This document shows, one piece after another, positions 5,775-12,194 of a stretch of 13,148 bases of DNA. How positions within the stretch are numbered: position 1 is the first letter of the stretch; the number at the start of each line of letters is the position of its first letter. The stretch lies in NCBI GenBank assembly GCA_002787855.1, contig PCVB01000019.1, positions 1-13,148 on the forward strand. The letters run 5' to 3'. The DNA is from Candidatus Zambryskibacteria bacterium CG11_big_fil_rev_8_21_14_0_20_42_18. Lineage in GTDB: Bacteria; Patescibacteriota; Minisyncoccia; Phycocordibacterales; Zambryskibacteraceae. Both the position numbers and the translations under genes were made by a program. The notes below the pieces were generated by a model. That model had not been told where the DNA came from. It ran no database searches and saw only the letters and a list, made by a program, of their open reading frames with translations.

Positions 5775-6143
5775 TTAGTCGCAACAATTAGATAATTTTT
5801 CTGCTAATTCTTCTCTCGTCTTTGATTCTTCACTTTCGGAAGTCTCTTTGACTTGGAACAGAAGATGGGCAAGGACCATTAAGATAATTAATTCCATCAC
5901 CACTACGCTCTTACTTATGTTAGTAAGAAGTAAATAAGCAATAGTCATTCCCCCAATCACCGCTAGAGCTTTGAGCGAAAGGCTTTTAATCCTGCTTGTG
6001 ATGCCGATGACTGATCCGCCCATAAGAAGCGCTATGGGTAACATAAAGGTAAGAGGGTCTAGATACCCCCAAGCCACTCCGATAGAAAGTAGGAGCCAGA
6101 GCCCGCTTACACCTGCGCACAAAATACAGATAGAATATTTCAT
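5775..6143 (-). CDS. Small four-span membrane protein with CxxC and C-terminal CC (122 aa)
   Basis: I do not recognise a named family. ATG 6143 (MKYSICILCAGVSG) is preferred over an upstream start that would overlap the thiol-transporter gene. The protein has about four membrane spans in the first 95 residues, with Cys6 and Cys9 (CILC) at the very start of span 1, then a charged tail (KETSESEESKTREELAEKL) ending NCCD. Two cysteine pairs, one at each end of a small membrane protein, next to CcdA and CopA, suggest metal handling or disulfide exchange, but this is inference. The gene begins 11 bases after the stop of the CcdA-like gene and ends 22 bases before the frame of the next one, so it is in the same operon. 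Confidence 0.7.
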   Translation of the reverse strand: MKYSICILCAGVSGLWLLLSIGVAWGYLDPLTFMLPIALLMGGSVIGITSRIKSLSLKALAVIGGMTIAYLLLTNISKSVVVMELIILMVLAHLLFQVKETSESEESKTREELAEKLSNCCD

Positions 6144-6154
6144 GTTTTTTTGCT

Positions 6155-6934
6155 TTAGATGAAGAGCACGAGAAGGCCCATAAGAATCATGGCAATCCCG
6201 GCCCACAGTCTTAGGCTCTGAATTTTTGTCCTTTTCCACTCCTGCATTTTTTCCACCACGAGTTCGTCAGAGGTAACCCAGAGAACAGCCACCAGAGGTA
6301 TTACTAGAATAAGATTGTAGAGAATGAGATAAGAGAAACCAGAGAAATATGTCACTTGATCGCGCAGAAGTCCTATCACCATAAGGTACGGACCACCCAT
6401 GCATGGGAATTGACAGAGGCCGACAAGAAGCCCCAAACCGAAGGCGGCCGTAAACGACGCCTTCTCCATGAGCTTACTCATCCATTTATGCGAGACGGTT
6501 GGCAACTTGAGTTTGATTGGGAAATTCGGAAAGAATCTGTTTAAAAGATTCAGTATGCCGAATGTAATCAAAAGTGTTGCCCCCAGTTTACCCATAAAGT
6601 GAGGTGTATTGAAGATGTGTAAGACCTTCAAAATACCCAAACCGATAAGAAGATAGGAAGCGAAGATACCTAGGATGTAGGTTCCCCCAATCTGGATAAT
6701 CTTTTTTCTCGTCATTTGAAGACCAAAGAGAAAAGCAATGGTAATGAGCAGAATCGAGAACGAACACGGATGGACACTATCAAGAATTGCTGCTATGAGG
6801 ACAAGTGGTAAGAGCCAACTACCTTGACCACTAGCACTCCACAATAGTTCGGATACAAGACTGCTCTGTTTTATAAGAGCAATACCCAGAATGACCACAG
6901 CAATGATCGAAAGTATGATAATTACTCTTTTCAT
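6155..6934 (-). CDS. CcdA/DsbD-type transmembrane thiol-electron transporter (259 aa)
   Basis: Proteins of this family carry electrons from cytoplasmic thioredoxin across the membrane to thiols outside. The sequence shows an N-terminal hydrophobic span (3-21), then the core with two family cysteine sites: SVHPCSFS (Cys57) and GLCQFPCMGGPY (Cys174, Cys178). Cys57 and Cys178 correspond to the paired redox cysteines of CcdA/DsbD; Cys174 is extra. About seven further spans alternate with short loops, and a charged segment lies before the last span (EKMQEWKRTK). There is no fused thioredoxin or immunoglobulin-like domain, so an outside partner is required. Cytochrome c maturation genes are absent here; the CopA and DUF1573 neighbours point instead to copper or thiol homeostasis. 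AAGAG lies five bases before ATG 6934, and the upstream DUF1573 gene stops five bases earlier. Confidence 0.85.
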   Translation of the reverse strand: MKRVIIILSIIAVVILGIALIKQSSLVSELLWSASGQGSWLLPLVLIAAILDSVHPCSFSILLITIAFLFGLQMTRKKIIQIGGTYILGIFASYLLIGLGILKVLHIFNTPHFMGKLGATLLITFGILNLLNRFFPNFPIKLKLPTVSHKWMSKLMEKASFTAAFGLGLLVGLCQFPCMGGPYLMVIGLLRDQVTYFSGFSYLILYNLILVIPLVAVLWVTSDELVVEKMQEWKRTKIQSLRLWAGIAMILMGLLVLFI

Positions 6935-6939
6935 ACTCT

Positions 6940-7452
6940 TTAAGGTGTCACTACCGCCTTGATTTGGTATTCGAGCTTGCCACCAAGGTTATCTTCCAAG
7001 GTAACAACCCGATTAATGATTCCCACTCCTGCCGGTCCGTGAGCATTAGGATCGAAAACCACGCGTAAGTTTCTCGTCTCCCCCGCTTTAATTATCTCGT
7101 TGGCTTTCGGCACCGTACCGCCATGGCCGATCATGCCGAAGGGACCTTTTTCTTCGCCGTTAGACATTTCTAAGTACGCGCTCGTGCACATGCATGAGGT
7201 CGTAACTTTTTCAAGGGTAATGTCTTGATTGGTGTTATTTCTTAGCTCAAAGGTTTTTTCCACCAGAGCCCGAGCCATGCTGATTTCGCCGAAATCGTAA
7301 GAGGTTTCTAAGGCTGTCAGAGCATTGGTCGAAAGATTCGAGTTTGCACTCGGACTTACCAAGGTTCCACCTTGAATAGAGCTCCCCCACCACATTAAGC
7401 CTCCGACGACGAAAATGATGAGGAGGAGACTGATAATCGTTTTGTTTTTCAT
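6940..7452 (-). CDS. Membrane-anchored DUF1573 protein (170 aa)
   Basis: The ATG at 7452 (MKNKTIISLL) is chosen because it puts an n-region directly before the hydrophobic anchor (about 5-22). After a Ser/Asn-rich linker comes a DUF1573 beta-sandwich: YDFGEISMARALVEKTFEL (52-70), a TTSCMCT strand with Cys87 and Cys89 (84-90), a GPFGMIGHGG loop (103-112), EIIKAGETRNLRVVFDPNAHGP (119-140) and a final strand IKAVVTP. The domain should sit outside the membrane. DUF1573 proteins have no settled biochemical role; the CxC pair and the neighbouring thiol transporter suggest that this one is a redox or copper partner, which I infer. The gap of 87 bases to the previous gene is the widest within the operon. 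Confidence 0.85.
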   Translation of the reverse strand: MKNKTIISLLLIIFVVGGLMWWGSSIQGGTLVSPSANSNLSTNALTALETSYDFGEISMARALVEKTFELRNNTNQDITLEKVTTSCMCTSAYLEMSNGEEKGPFGMIGHGGTVPKANEIIKAGETRNLRVVFDPNAHGPAGVGIINRVVTLEDNLGGKLEYQIKAVVTP

Positions 7453-7504
7453 TGAATTTATTTGTTTAGAAGCACAGATAATAAGCCCCCACAAAAACAG
7501 AGAC

Positions 7505-7536
7505 GGCACGAAAGAAAGGGAGACTTTCGGACGTGC
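7505..7536 (-). other. Weak hairpin in the widest gap of the copper operon
   Basis: On the minus strand, after the stop of the small membrane protein gene, GCACG and GAAAG arms pair with CTTTC and CGTGC arms, with a three-base bulge. A run of five T follows about seven bases later. It could be a leaky attenuator or an mRNA processing or stability element that lowers expression of the genes downstream. It is not a convincing terminator. Confidence 0.35.
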
Positions 7537-7539
7537 TTG

Positions 7540-7935
7540 TTAGGCCGAAGGACTAAGTTCAAAAAGTGATAACCAAGCAATAAGCCAACGTTGAATTGAA
7601 TTTAATCTAAACCTATATTCTTGAAGTCTTCTAGTAAGAAATTGATTATGTAAAAACAGATATTGGAAAAGATAACTGAAACTAAGTAAGGAAACGAACG
7701 CCAATAAAATTATTGAGAGAATGAAAATATTAAGAGGGACATTGGACAAAGACTGGATAGCCGAGATGTGATGCCCCACGACATTATTGATGCCTAAGGG
7801 GCATGAGGCGTTTAGCATGATGGAAAAAGCGCAATCGGTCTCTGGATGGGCTGGATTGTGCTCCAAGGCCTTTAAACCAAAAACGGCGATAAAAAGAAAG
7901 CTCGTGACTAGGAATGTTGATACAAATACTTTCAT
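7540..7935 (-). CDS. Small membrane protein with Cys/His outer loop and WLSLFE tail (131 aa)
   Basis: No named family is recognised with certainty. The protein has two spans (about 4-22 and 68-92). Between them lies a 45-residue loop rich in His and Cys: EHNPAHPETDCAFS, NASCPLG and VGHH, with Cys35, Cys45, His26, His30, His55 and His56. With a Lys-led N-terminus the loop should face outside. The tail ends RWLIAWLSLFELSPSA; a similar Trp-Leu-x-Leu-Phe-Glu-x-Ser-Pro-Ser ending seems to recur in Patescibacterial proteins beside copper ATPases, though I cannot verify this here. The loop makes extracellular metal binding plausible. It starts five bases after the CopA stop, so it is likely translationally coupled to it. 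No Shine-Dalgarno is visible. Confidence 0.7.
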   Translation of the reverse strand: MKVFVSTFLVTSFLFIAVFGLKALEHNPAHPETDCAFSIMLNASCPLGINNVVGHHISAIQSLSNVPLNIFILSIILLAFVSLLSFSYLFQYLFLHNQFLTRRLQEYRFRLNSIQRWLIAWLSLFELSPSA

Positions 7936-7940
7936 AGTTA

Positions 7941-10238
7941 TTAATTCAATTTAATATTTTTTAATCTCAACGAATTCCCCACCACAGAAACACTCGAGAG
8001 AGCCATAGCCATGCCTGCAAAGACAGGGTTCAAGAGCCAACCAAAAAATGGATAGAATATTCCAGCTGCGATAGGAATACCAACAATGTTGTAAATAAAC
8101 GCCCAGAATAAATTCTGTTTAACACCGCGCATTGTAATTTTGGAAAGCTTGATAGCTTTTGCCAGTTTAGAAATATCTCCACCAAGCAGAGTGATCCCAG
8201 CCGATTCTATGGCCACATCAGTGCCGGTACCCATGGCAATACCGACATCAGCTTGAGCCAACGCTGGTGCGTCATTGACTCCGTCACCGGCCATTGCCAC
8301 AACCCTCCCTTGAGATTGAAGCTCTTTAATCTTGATTAGTTTATCCTGCGGTAAGACGTGGGCAACGACTTCATTAATACCAACGAGAGCGCCCATGTAT
8401 CTGGCTGTTCTCTCATCATCTCCTGTAAGCATAATAACTTTGATACCAAGTTTATGAAGATTTTTGACCGCTTGTTTTGAATCCGCCTTGATCTCATCGG
8501 CGACCATGACAAACCCTAGAACCTTTTCTTTCGTTGCAAGAATGACTGGGGTTTTACCTTGCTCGGTAAACTCTTCAATTTTTAGCACATCTACGGCGAC
8601 GCCGAGTTCATTCATAAGTTTCGCATTGCCGACAAAGTATTCTGTACTATTAATAATCCCTTTAAGCCCCTTGCCTTCAAGATTCTTAAATTCAGAAACC
8701 ACTTCAAGATCAAGATTCTTTTCTTGAGCATAGTTGACTATGGCATGGGCGATAGGATGTTCAGATTTTTTTTCCAAAGAAGCGATAATTCCAACAAACT
8801 CGGGATCTTTGAGTTCCGATAAATTCTTTATATCTACCAGAGTTGGCTTACCTTTAGTAATCGTCCCGGTTTTATCAACAATAACGGTATTGACCTTGTG
8901 AAGTTTTTCAAGAGTGGCGGCATCTTTGATGAGAATACCCTCTTTAGCGCCCTTACCCACACCAACGATAATAGCCGTCGGCGTGGCCAGACCCATGGCG
9001 CACGGACAAGCAATCACCAAAATACTGACAAAAGAAACTAGACCAAATGATAAGGCTTGCGAAAATCCTAAGTATTGAGATCCGAATAAAAGCCACACGC
9101 CAAAGGTGACAAAAGCAATTACCAAAACAATAGGCACAAAAACGCTTGAGATCTTGTCTGCCAATGCCTGTATGGGAGCTTTAGTGCTTTGGGCGTCCTT
9201 AACCATTTTGATAATTTGGGCCAATAAAGTTTCTGATCCAACCTTGGTGGCCTTAAAGGTAAATGACCCTGAAGTGTTAATGGTGCCGGCGACTACACTG
9301 TCGCCCGCTTTTTTTCCTTTAGGCATCGGTTCGCCAGTGACTAAGGATTCGTCAAGGAAAGAAGACCCGTCAGTAATGATGCCGTCTACAGGAATCTTGG
9401 CCCCCGGTTTAATTACTATCAAATCTCCGTGTTTTACATCGTTGATAGAAATTTCCACTTCCTTTCCATCGCGAATTACTAAGGCTGTTTTGGCCTGTAG
9501 ATTGAGAAGTTTCTCTATGGCATCTCCGGTCTTTATCTTGGAGCGTGCTTCTAGATATTTTCCAAGAGCGATAAAAGTGACAACCACTATAGTCACATCG
9601 TAATATTGATATTCGACATTTATAAAAGGTCTAAGCGCCTCTTCGAAAGCGGTGACTGCAAAGCTGTATAGAAAGGCGGCGACAGTGCCAATACCAATAA
9701 GTGTATCCATATTGGCCTTGCCGTAGCGCAAAAATCGATAAAATCCTAAAAGATAGGGTTTGCCCACCACGAAGAGTACATAAGTGGCCATGAGAGGCAA
9801 GAGATGTTGGAAGAATTGATCAAGGGTGTGACTCATCTCTGGAGTAAATCCGTATTGAGCAAAAATATCCCAACCCATAACAAACGCCGCAAAGACAGCA
9901 AGAGGGATGGCGGAAAGAACTTTTGTCCTCATATCTTTAACTTCTTGCAGTTTTTCATTTTTCGACTGGCCTAGCCCTAGATGACTAGCGTGTTCGTCTG
10001 CAGACATACCCATTTCTTCTGCGGATGACGTATCGAGAGAGTACCCGAGTTTCTCAATCTTTTGAGACAAGCTTTGGGGACTTGTTTTTTCCGGATCGAA
10101 AGATACTTTGGTAGTCTCGGTCACATAGTTTACTTCCACAGACTCGACCCCATCTGTTTTTTTGAAAGTTTTCTCAATAATACCGGCACAAGAGGCGCAA
10201 TGCATTCCTTTTACTTTATAAATTTTGGGGGTACGCAT
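7941..10238 (-). CDS. copA: Cu+-exporting P1B-type ATPase (765 aa)
   Basis: This pump exports monovalent copper from the cytoplasm using ATP. Domains in order: one HMA copper-binding domain (1-70) with GMHCASC (Cys14, Cys17); a linker with Met and His (MGMSADEHASH, 76-86); eight membrane spans; actuator loop TGE (301-303); CPC in span 6 (411-413); phosphorylation site DKTGT (Asp455); SEHP nucleotide-site motif (492-495); TGDD (605-608); and GDGVNDAP (651-658). Spans 7 and 8 carry YN (716-717) and MxxSS (745-749), the P1B-1 signature for Cu+/Ag+ rather than Zn2+ or Co2+. The length is normal for one HMA domain. It starts five bases after the csoR stop and lacks a clear ribosome site, suggesting coupled translation under copper control. 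Confidence 0.96.
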   Translation of the reverse strand: MRTPKIYKVKGMHCASCAGIIEKTFKKTDGVESVEVNYVTETTKVSFDPEKTSPQSLSQKIEKLGYSLDTSSAEEMGMSADEHASHLGLGQSKNEKLQEVKDMRTKVLSAIPLAVFAAFVMGWDIFAQYGFTPEMSHTLDQFFQHLLPLMATYVLFVVGKPYLLGFYRFLRYGKANMDTLIGIGTVAAFLYSFAVTAFEEALRPFINVEYQYYDVTIVVVTFIALGKYLEARSKIKTGDAIEKLLNLQAKTALVIRDGKEVEISINDVKHGDLIVIKPGAKIPVDGIITDGSSFLDESLVTGEPMPKGKKAGDSVVAGTINTSGSFTFKATKVGSETLLAQIIKMVKDAQSTKAPIQALADKISSVFVPIVLVIAFVTFGVWLLFGSQYLGFSQALSFGLVSFVSILVIACPCAMGLATPTAIIVGVGKGAKEGILIKDAATLEKLHKVNTVIVDKTGTITKGKPTLVDIKNLSELKDPEFVGIIASLEKKSEHPIAHAIVNYAQEKNLDLEVVSEFKNLEGKGLKGIINSTEYFVGNAKLMNELGVAVDVLKIEEFTEQGKTPVILATKEKVLGFVMVADEIKADSKQAVKNLHKLGIKVIMLTGDDERTARYMGALVGINEVVAHVLPQDKLIKIKELQSQGRVVAMAGDGVNDAPALAQADVGIAMGTGTDVAIESAGITLLGGDISKLAKAIKLSKITMRGVKQNLFWAFIYNIVGIPIAAGIFYPFFGWLLNPVFAGMAMALSSVSVVGNSLRLKNIKLN

Positions 10239-10243
10239 AAATC

Positions 10244-10507
10244 TTATTTGCGCTTAAGTTTGTAAACTTTGAGAATTTCTCCGACGGCTTTACCTGGGGT
10301 GCCCCCCTTAATCTGCTCCACAACACAGTGAGAGAGATGACCTTCCATGAGCATATTTTCAACATTAGAGAGGCCCTGCTTCACGGCAGAACTTTGAGTT
10401 ATCACGTCAATACAATATTTATCTTTCTCGAGCATTTCTTTCAGTCCCCTAACCTGGCCTTCGATAATTTGTAGACGACGAATCATCTTTGCCTTTTTTA
10501 CGTTCAT
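10244..10507 (-). CDS. csoR: CsoR-family copper-sensing repressor (87 aa)
   Basis: CsoR is an all-helical tetrameric repressor that leaves its operator when it binds Cu+. All copper-sensor residues are present: Tyr31, Cys32, His57, Cys61 and Glu77, aligned with Tyr35, Cys36, His61, Cys65 and Glu81 of the Mycobacterium tuberculosis protein. The His at the third position argues for copper rather than sulfide (CstR) or formaldehyde (FrmR). The opening MNVKKAKMIRRLQIIEGQVRGL is the typical DNA-contact helix, with Arg20 conserved. ATG 10507 lies exactly where transcription from the promoter upstream should begin, so its mRNA seems leaderless. It is the first gene of a seven-gene run that includes its expected target copA. 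Confidence 0.95.
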   Translation of the reverse strand: MNVKKAKMIRRLQIIEGQVRGLKEMLEKDKYCIDVITQSSAVKQGLSNVENMLMEGHLSHCVVEQIKGGTPGKAVGEILKVYKLKRK

Positions 10508-10513
10508 ATTACT

Positions 10514-10542
10514 ATCATACCCCCTAGGGGGTATTAAGTCAA
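10514..10542 (-). promoter_or_regulatory. Promoter of the csoR-copA operon
   Basis: On the minus strand -35 TTGACT (10542-10537), 17-base spacer, -10 TATGAT (10519-10514). The -10 ends seven bases before ATG 10507, so the transcript should start at the A of the start codon. The spacer is almost entirely the CsoR palindrome. Confidence 0.85.
10517..10534. promoter_or_regulatory. CsoR operator, perfect 18-bp palindrome
   Basis: ATACCCCCTAGGGGGTAT is a perfect palindrome with the C-run, TA, G-run layout of known CsoR operators. It fills the promoter spacer and covers the first four bases of the -10 element. CsoR bound here would block RNA polymerase, so the operon should be self-repressed and induced by copper. 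Confidence 0.88.
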
Positions 10543-10544
10543 GC

Positions 10545-10553
10545 TGTGGATAA
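10545..10553 (-). promoter_or_regulatory. DnaA-box consensus 9-mer upstream of csoR
   Basis: The minus strand reads TTATCCACA, two bases upstream of the -35 of the csoR promoter. Same 9-mer, orientation and promoter-upstream position as the one at 546-554. A regulatory role is inference. Confidence 0.4.
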
Positions 10554-10591
10554 TTTAAACTTAGTTTTTATAACCCAAAGTACTTATCAAA

Positions 10592-12091
10592 CTATTTCTC
10601 CAAATCCAGTATCTCGTCAATGCGAATTTGGGCGACAAACTCTGGCACGTGACTGACCAAGACCATGGCCCCTTCGTATTTACTAAGCGCTAGGGCGATG
10701 ATAGGTAGATGGCGGAAGTTAATATGGTTCGTAGGCTCGTCGAGAATAAGTAACCCAGGCTTCTGTAGAACCAACTGGGCAAACGCCACTAATCCCTTCT
10801 GTCCTTCCGAGAGACTACCGATCGAACTTTTCATCAAATCAGAAGTGATAAGAAACCCCGCTGCCGTAGAGCGCATGGTCTCTTCAACCGGTTTCTCCAT
10901 AGCCGAGATAAGAGAATCGTAAACTCTGTCTTCAAAATTTAATGTAGAAAAATCTTGTCTATAATATCCAACTTTAGTATTGGGAAGAATACTTAAACCC
11001 CTATCAATTCCCTTTGCCAATGTTTCTAGTAATGTGCTCTTGCCGATGCCATTGGGTCCACGGAGAAGTAAGTGATTGTTCTTGCGGAGCTTTATCATAG
11101 ACTTTCTTTGAACCGGCTTGTGAGTCTTGAGATTGAGAGTGCTGAATTCTCGGATAGTAAGAATCTCGCCAGAGAGTCCTTCTTGAAAAGGTATAGTGAA
11201 TGGGCGAATAGTCTTGTCCTCTCTCATTATGTCAACCTTACTTTCTTCCAACTCTTCTGCCTTCTCTCGCATCCGTCTTGCCACGAGGCGCATCCTGCCT
11301 CCCTTGTTGGCGAAGAAGTTCGCCTTGTCTTTATTCTCTTGAATCTCTTTGGCTAATTGAGCATTTTTCCTATTCTCTTTCTCTAAGCGAGCAATTATTT
11401 GTTCTGCCACATCAAGATAGTTTCCAACGTATTGCTCAACCTTCTTAGTAAAAACGTCTAGGTAAAGAACCCCATCGGTGAAAGCATTTAAGAATTCTGC
11501 ATCGTGAGAAATGACGATAACCGTTTTTTTATAATCCTTTATAAATTTAGTGAGATGCTCGATACCCGCCTTGTCCAAATTATTAGTTGGCTCATCAAGT
11601 AGAAGTAAGTCCGGGTCTTGTATCAGAGCAGAAGCCAGTAGCAGTCGGGCTTGCTGACCGCCTGAGAAAGAGCTAATTAAGCGCCCGCCGACATCTTTCG
11701 CCCGCCTCAAATTTACGGCATCTAATACCGCCTCTATCTTTGGATCGATGTCATACACCTTCTCTACTGCCTTACCAGTCTTCGCTTTGTAAGATTCTTT
11801 AAAAGCTTTCTCAAAAAAATCTCTGACGGTCATACCGAGCTCCTCGCGTGGTATCACTTGTCGAGAGACACCGATAGTCAATCCGAAAGAGACGGATATT
11901 TTGCCAGATTCAGGTTTTAATTCTCTTGTAATAAGCCCAAAGATGGTACTCTTGCCAGCGCCATTCTGACCCATAATGGTTATCTTCGAATTCTCGCGCA
12001 CAGAGAAATTTACCTCGCTTAAAATAGGTTTGTTCTGCTCGTACTCAAAGCTGACCTTCTCGAAACGGAGTATGGCCTCATTTTTAGACAT
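10592..12091 (-). CDS. ABC-F family ATPase (499 aa)
   Basis: This soluble protein has two ABC domains in tandem and no membrane span; ABC-F members act on the ribosome in translation or antibiotic protection. Domain 1 has Walker A GQNGAGKST (41-49), signature SGGQQ (143-147) and LLLLDEPTNNLD (162-173). A charged linker follows (about 230-290, LEKENRKNAQLAKEIQENK...), typical of the ABC-F P-site arm. Domain 2 has Walker A GPNGIGKST (345-353), signature LSEGQ (427-431) and LLILDEPTNHIN (447-458), where the usual D-loop Asp is Asn. Length and linker fit the uup/EttA class rather than a transporter; the subclass is unresolved. ATG 12091 is preferred to an upstream TTG at 12097. It precedes csoR by 84 bases on the same strand, with no terminator between. 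Confidence 0.9.
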   Translation of the reverse strand: MSKNEAILRFEKVSFEYEQNKPILSEVNFSVRENSKITIMGQNGAGKSTIFGLITRELKPESGKISVSFGLTIGVSRQVIPREELGMTVRDFFEKAFKESYKAKTGKAVEKVYDIDPKIEAVLDAVNLRRAKDVGGRLISSFSGGQQARLLLASALIQDPDLLLLDEPTNNLDKAGIEHLTKFIKDYKKTVIVISHDAEFLNAFTDGVLYLDVFTKKVEQYVGNYLDVAEQIIARLEKENRKNAQLAKEIQENKDKANFFANKGGRMRLVARRMREKAEELEESKVDIMREDKTIRPFTIPFQEGLSGEILTIREFSTLNLKTHKPVQRKSMIKLRKNNHLLLRGPNGIGKSTLLETLAKGIDRGLSILPNTKVGYYRQDFSTLNFEDRVYDSLISAMEKPVEETMRSTAAGFLITSDLMKSSIGSLSEGQKGLVAFAQLVLQKPGLLILDEPTNHINFRHLPIIALALSKYEGAMVLVSHVPEFVAQIRIDEILDLEK

Positions 12092-12118
12092 AGACAATAG
12101 GTTAACATAAAACTAGAC

Positions 12119-12156
12119 ATAATATATGTGTTGTGGTTAGGTTCACAATGGATTCA
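12119..12156 (-). promoter_or_regulatory. Possible promoter of the ABC-F gene
   Basis: The minus strand has TTGTGA, a 16-base spacer and TATATT within this span, about 30 bases upstream of ATG 12091. The match is moderate. The divergent gene at 12195 must have its promoter in the same 100 bases, but I could not pick one out clearly. Confidence 0.35.
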
Positions 12157-12158
12157 AC

Positions 12159-12168
12159 CCGAATTCGG
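12159..12168. repeat. 10-bp palindrome in the divergent intergenic region
   Basis: CCGAATTCGG is a perfect palindrome 26 bases upstream of ATG 12195, between the ABC-F and ClpP-like genes. It may be an operator half-site pair, but a single 10-bp palindrome is weak evidence. Confidence 0.25.
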
Positions 12169-12194
12169 CACATTACATCAACTTGGAGAAATGT

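Noticed and set aside
9106..9603. 165-codon plus-strand frame inside copA
   Set aside because: Entirely antisense to the conserved CopA actuator and membrane region.
10554..10591. Terminator between the ABC-F gene and the csoR promoter
   Set aside because: The AAACTTAGTTT palindrome has a one-base centre and no following T-run in the minus-strand direction, so no hairpin terminator is supported.
11072..11356. 94-codon plus-strand frame inside the ABC-F gene
   Set aside because: Antisense to the ABC-F linker and second domain; no start signals.
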